NCBI RefSeq assembly: GCF_018918185.1
Contig: NZ_JAHLPZ010000006.1
Coordinates: 62,001 to 126,000, forward strand
Source: Eubacterium sp. MSJ-21
GTDB taxonomy: Bacteria > Bacillota > Clostridia > Lachnospirales > Lachnospiraceae
Length of the DNA: 64,000 nt
Reading direction: 5' to 3'
Below, piece after piece: positions 60,644-64,000 of the stretch. Every line of letters starts with the position of its first letter. The stretch's first letter is position 1. Position numbers and translations under genes: made by a program. The notes below the pieces were generated by a model that was given only the letters and a program-made list of their open reading frames with translations, did no database searches and had not been told where the DNA came from.

Positions 60644-62557
60644 TACCTGTGACCACAGGATTTCAAACAGATCCCTTTCCTTTTGTTCCTCCTGTGCATC
60701 TACCATGGCAGCTTCGCGCGCCTGTCTGACAGAATCGGGCAGGTTGTGAATCTGCCATTTTGCTTTTGCAGCATTTACGATCCGATATCCATGTTCGCGC
60801 ACACGCAGGCTGAAATCAAGGGCTGAAAGCTCTGTATGGAATTTATCAGAAAATCCCCCCAACAATACAAACACGTTCTTCATTACAAGCATACACTGCA
60901 CCGGTGCAATCATGTACTCCCGATTCATACCATAGTAACGCATTGCGCCTGTCTCATCATGCCGGATCTTCCGCCACTCTTTCCACGCATCAAATTGCAG
61001 CAGCCCCCGGTATGGGTACCGATACAATGCCTTTATTTCCGTGAGATCAATAGCCCGTTCAGTTTCTGCCTGCCACTTCTGAACCGGAGACTCATACGGT
61101 CCCGCAAATTCCAGTCCCGCACAATACAATCGCTCCTGGTCGTCATAGACGGTCCCTATTACCATGCCAACATCATCCCTCATAGCAATACCAAGCATCT
61201 CCCCCAGCGCTGTTGTATCACCAATCTCCATATTGGCATCCAGAAACAACAAGAAACTACCGTTTGCATGCATGGCACCAAGATTCCGGCACTCTGTGCT
61301 GCTTTTTCCTGCTTCCGCTGCCACCACAGCAATATTGCGCCTGCGGCTTTGCGTCTGCTGATAATATTTCTGCAGCTCTTCATCCGCCCGGTCTTCATCT
61401 ACAATAATAATCTCAAAATTACTGTACCGTGTTTTCTCATAAAACGGCTCCAGCATCTGCTCCATCAACACACGATTCGTATGCCCTGTTATGATCATCG
61501 ACACAAGCGGATTGCCCGGCGTGTCATATTTCAGTTCATAAACGCTTCGCTGATCGGTCGTCATGACTCTTGCCAGTAAATGTTCTCGCACCACATGTGC
61601 TTCCAGCGCCTCTTTTCCTGCCTGATTTTCCAGTGCGTGTTTTGCATCCCTCTCCAAAGAAGTTCCGTCGTGGATTCGTTTGTGATACAACACACGTGGA
61701 ATATGACAGATTTCCCGTTTTCCTTCACAACAACGCAGGATCATATCATAGTCCTGTGCACCATCATACTGACTATGAAAACCTCCATCCGCCATCATAA
61801 GCTCTCTACGTGCAACAAACAGATGGGAAATATAATTGTAAGCACGCAGCAGATCCACATCAAACTCCGGCTTAAACCGCGGTTCCAGATAATGACTTCC
61901 ATTCTCTGCCATCCGGTCTTCATCGGAATAAAGCACATCATACCGTTCTCTCTGCAGAGCATCAGCCACCCAGTATAAAGCATCCTCCGTCAATACATCA
62001 TCATGAGCCAGAATCGCAATATATTCTCCCTTTACCATCTGCAACGCCCGGTTACTGTTCCCGGAAATCCCAAGATTTTCCTCCATTTTTATATACCGGA
62101 TTCGCGGCTCGTTCTCCATATACTGCCGGATAATGCGTTCCGTCTCCAGACTGTATACTTTCTCTAATACTGAAATTTCTCCATCTTCTGACACATGCGC
62201 ATCCAATACCGGTAGTTCCCCCTTCGCCTGACTGCCATCGACCATACACAGCTCCCAGTTTGCATATGTCTGATTCAGCACAGATTCCAGCATCGCACGC
62301 AAAGAAAGCTCCGGCGTCATGTACACCGGAACTATAATACTGATACAAGGGCAGTATGAAAACACCCGCTCCCGCTGCTTTGCAAGTGCTTCCTCATCCG
62401 CCTCTAAAGATTCTTTAAAAAACCGGTCATATGCCAGATCCAGTCCGGTCACCATCGAACGTGCTTTGGAAAGTGCTTCCGGAATCGCAGTGGAACGAAT
62501 ATGCTCGAACCCTTTTTTAATTGTATCCGCATTCAGATCAGAAAATCGAAACTTCAT
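60629..62557 (-). CDS. Large glycosyltransferase with two GT2-type domains, second one degenerate
   Basis: The 642 residues hold a 70-residue helical start, a first GT-A domain (about 74-340; ISIIVPVYMTPELSL, LAHDDVL as metal motif, SDEDRM) and a second GT-A domain (about 350-610; LVSMIITGHTNRVLMEQ, LDANME at the metal site, LSALDFSLRVREHGYRI at the acceptor site). In the upstream paralogue the same sites read LNNDTE and FNDVDFCLKVR, so this second domain has lost its metal-binding Asp and acceptor Asp and may be non-catalytic. Such enzymes build surface glycans such as rhamnans. I start at 62557 (MKFRF), 8 bases after GGGGAGG. Confidence 0.85.
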   Translation of the reverse strand: MKFRFSDLNADTIKKGFEHIRSTAIPEALSKARSMVTGLDLAYDRFFKESLEADEEALAKQRERVFSYCPCISIIVPVYMTPELSLRAMLESVLNQTYANWELCMVDGSQAKGELPVLDAHVSEDGEISVLEKVYSLETERIIRQYMENEPRIRYIKMEENLGISGNSNRALQMVKGEYIAILAHDDVLTEDALYWVADALQRERYDVLYSDEDRMAENGSHYLEPRFKPEFDVDLLRAYNYISHLFVARRELMMADGGFHSQYDGAQDYDMILRCCEGKREICHIPRVLYHKRIHDGTSLERDAKHALENQAGKEALEAHVVREHLLARVMTTDQRSVYELKYDTPGNPLVSMIITGHTNRVLMEQMLEPFYEKTRYSNFEIIIVDEDRADEELQKYYQQTQSRRRNIAVVAAEAGKSSTECRNLGAMHANGSFLLFLDANMEIGDTTALGEMLGIAMRDDVGMVIGTVYDDQERLYCAGLEFAGPYESPVQKWQAETERAIDLTEIKALYRYPYRGLLQFDAWKEWRKIRHDETGAMRYYGMNREYMIAPVQCMLVMKNVFVLLGGFSDKFHTELSALDFSLRVREHGYRIVNAAKAKWQIHNLPDSVRQAREAAMVDAQEEQKERDLFEILWSQVLSLR

Positions 62558-62580
62558 CGTCACTGCCTCCCCTCGTTCTC

Positions 62581-64000
62581 CTATTTCCGCACAGAAAAAT
62601 CAAACACATCCAATGCCAGATTTTTGTTGTAATATGGATCTCCGGATGTCAGAATATCTGCCCATCGTGACTGGAACAGCTGCATCTCGCTATGAAACCG
62701 ATTCTGTTTTTGGAGTGTATCTTCTTTCCCTCTGGATTTTGATTCATAATGATGCAGTTTTGCCTGCGGAACATACACGACCAGTTTTCCAAGCTTTCTT
62801 ACTTTCAAGCAGAAATCCACATCATTAAATGCAACCTGAAACTCCGGCTCCAATCCTCCCACTGCATCAAAGGTCTCTCTGGAAATCATCAGACACGCAG
62901 CTGTAACTGCACTGTAATCACAGGCAACAGAAGTCCGGAGCTGATAGATTCCAGCCTTCTCATCCATTGCAGAAAATGCATGTCCGGCAATTCCGCCAAT
63001 CCCAACGATCACACCCGCATGCTGGATCGTATCATCCTCAAAATACAACCTGGCTCCGACAATCCCAACATCCTTTCGTTGACAATAACCAAGCATCTGT
63101 GTAATAAAATCCGGAGAAATCAGTTCCGTGTCATTATTCAACAGTAAAATATACTCGCCCTTTGTATGCGAAACACCAAAGTTATTGATTCCGGAATAGT
63201 TAAATTCCTCCTGCCAGTACAACACCTGAATGTGCGGATTTTCCGCGAGTGATTTATAGTATGCAAACGTTTCTTGTTCCACACTGTTATTTTCCACTAT
63301 AACAATCTCATAATTCCGATAGGTTGATCGCTGTTCCAATGCCTCAATACATTTTTTCAGATCACTCACATGATCCTTGTTTGGAATCACGATTGACACA
63401 AGCGGTTCTCCCTGAACCAGATAGCTTACCTGATAATACCCTGGAGCAGCCCCATCTACAACCTCTGCAGCAAGCCCCTGTCGTAACAAATGTGCTTCTA
63501 TGGCACGTTTTCCAGCTTCAAACGCATATCGTTTGGTCTCCGGATCTTCCGCCGTCGATGCTGCATGTGCCCGCCAATGATACAAAATCTTCGGAATATG
63601 GAAAATCCCATCCGCCTGCTCAATGCAGCGGAATATAAAATCATAATCCTGCGCACCATCAAACGCCGGATCCAGCATGCCAACCTGTTCTGCCAGAGTT
63701 CTCTCTGCTACAAACATATGGCAGATATAATTATTACAACGGAGCAGATCAATATTAAAATCCGGTTTAAAATTCGGAGCAAAGAAATAATCTCCGGTTT
63801 CATCCACTTTATCTTCATCGGTATAAATTACCTGTACCCTCTTCGTGTTTAATGCTTCAACACATGCATAGAGTGCATCTGCCTCAAAAAGATCATCGTG
63901 ATCCCCAAATACAATATAATCTCCAGTCGCGAGTGTATACGCCTGATTTGTATTTTCGGCAATTCCAAGTGTTCCTTCTTGCAGTGCCGTATAACGGATC
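62581..64000 (-). CDS. Large GT2-type glycosyltransferase, 5' part outside the window
   Basis: The frame is open to the window edge at 64000 and continues upstream: it reads IRYTALQEGTLGIAENTNQAY at its visible start, then GDHDDLF (metal motif of a first GT-A domain) and YTDEDKV. A second GT-A domain follows with LVSIVIPNKDHVSDLKKCIEAL, LNNDTE and FNDVDFCLKVR, all intact. The gene is a tandem paralogue of the one at 60629-62557, which begins 23 bases after this stop; the pair probably arose by duplication. The product should be cytoplasmic or membrane-associated and build surface polysaccharide. The start codon is not in the window. Confidence 0.9.
   Translation of the reverse strand, partial: IRYTALQEGTLGIAENTNQAYTLATGDYIVFGDHDDLFEADALYACVEALNTKRVQVIYTDEDKVDETGDYFFAPNFKPDFNIDLLRCNNYICHMFVAERTLAEQVGMLDPAFDGAQDYDFIFRCIEQADGIFHIPKILYHWRAHAASTAEDPETKRYAFEAGKRAIEAHLLRQGLAAEVVDGAAPGYYQVSYLVQGEPLVSIVIPNKDHVSDLKKCIEALEQRSTYRNYEIVIVENNSVEQETFAYYKSLAENPHIQVLYWQEEFNYSGINNFGVSHTKGEYILLLNNDTELISPDFITQMLGYCQRKDVGIVGARLYFEDDTIQHAGVIVGIGGIAGHAFSAMDEKAGIYQLRTSVACDYSAVTAACLMISRETFDAVGGLEPEFQVAFNDVDFCLKVRKLGKLVVYVPQAKLHHYESKSRGKEDTLQKQNRFHSEMQLFQSRWADILTSGDPYYNKNLALDVFDFSVRK

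Noticed and set aside
62581-63807. Taking the last glycosyltransferase as a complete gene starting at 63807
   Set aside because: The GTG there is internal: the frame continues upstream to 64000 with clear glycosyltransferase sequence (GDHDDLF), so the gene is only cut by the window edge.

Overview
The window looks like a chromosomal segment of a Gram-positive gut Clostridia bacterium, most likely a Lachnospiraceae member (Coprococcus-like is a guess). Evidence: strong AGGAGG ribosome sites, TTGACA/TATAAT promoters with 17-base spacers, the gdpP-rplI-dnaB order, a short eukaryote-like ProS, a CotS-like protein, and lipoproteins with clostridial lipoboxes. No tRNA, rRNA, CRISPR array, insertion sequence or prophage was seen.

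Layout. 1-2455: a lipoprotein (cut by the window edge) and a GHKL histidine kinase/LytTR regulator pair. 2631-10129: a complete F-type ATP synthase operon read on the minus strand (atpZ-like, atpI-like, B, E, F, H, A, G, D, C); its c subunit carries a near-complete sodium-binding signature. 10286-12084: sua5 and rpiB on the plus strand. 12236-14652: a TPR glycosyltransferase and trpS. 14715-21313: gdpP, rplI, dnaB, an unknown membrane protein and a stand-alone CARF-nuclease (Card1/Can2-like). 21356-31117: valS preceded by a four-gene cluster of unknown function that includes a degenerate Hsp70/actin-fold protein and a 1188-residue solenoid protein. 31312-39468: an aminotransferase, then glf, ugd, a fused ABC transporter and a phosphoglucomutase (sugar-nucleotide supply for the cell surface). 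39486-46468: a PEGA lipoprotein, a CotS-like pseudokinase, cca, proS, rluA and a MerR-like protein. 46730-50332: a DUF885 lipoprotein and pckA. 50468-58489: a hybrid histidine kinase, a GtrA-YfhO fusion, a GH9 cellulase lipoprotein and a eukaryote-type HisA. 59177-64000: a CbxX/SpoVK-type AAA ATPase and two large tandem glycosyltransferases, the second cut by the window edge.

The most unusual signal is non-coding. Four long, highly structured intergenic elements fall into two families with two copies each: family A before atpB and hisA, read on the minus strand, and family B before rpiB and the AAA ATPase, read on the plus strand. In each family short core sequences are invariant while helices change sequence and keep pairing. 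Each element ends just before the ribosome site of the downstream gene. Both families contain a tandem G-A internal loop. I do not recognise either as a known RNA class. The 687-base gap between hisA and the AAA gene is almost entirely one A and one B element placed back to back behind divergent promoters.

Other points of interest are the orphan CARF nuclease, the Hsp70-like cluster, the sodium signature in AtpE, a probably leaderless sua5, and the GtrA-YfhO fusion.
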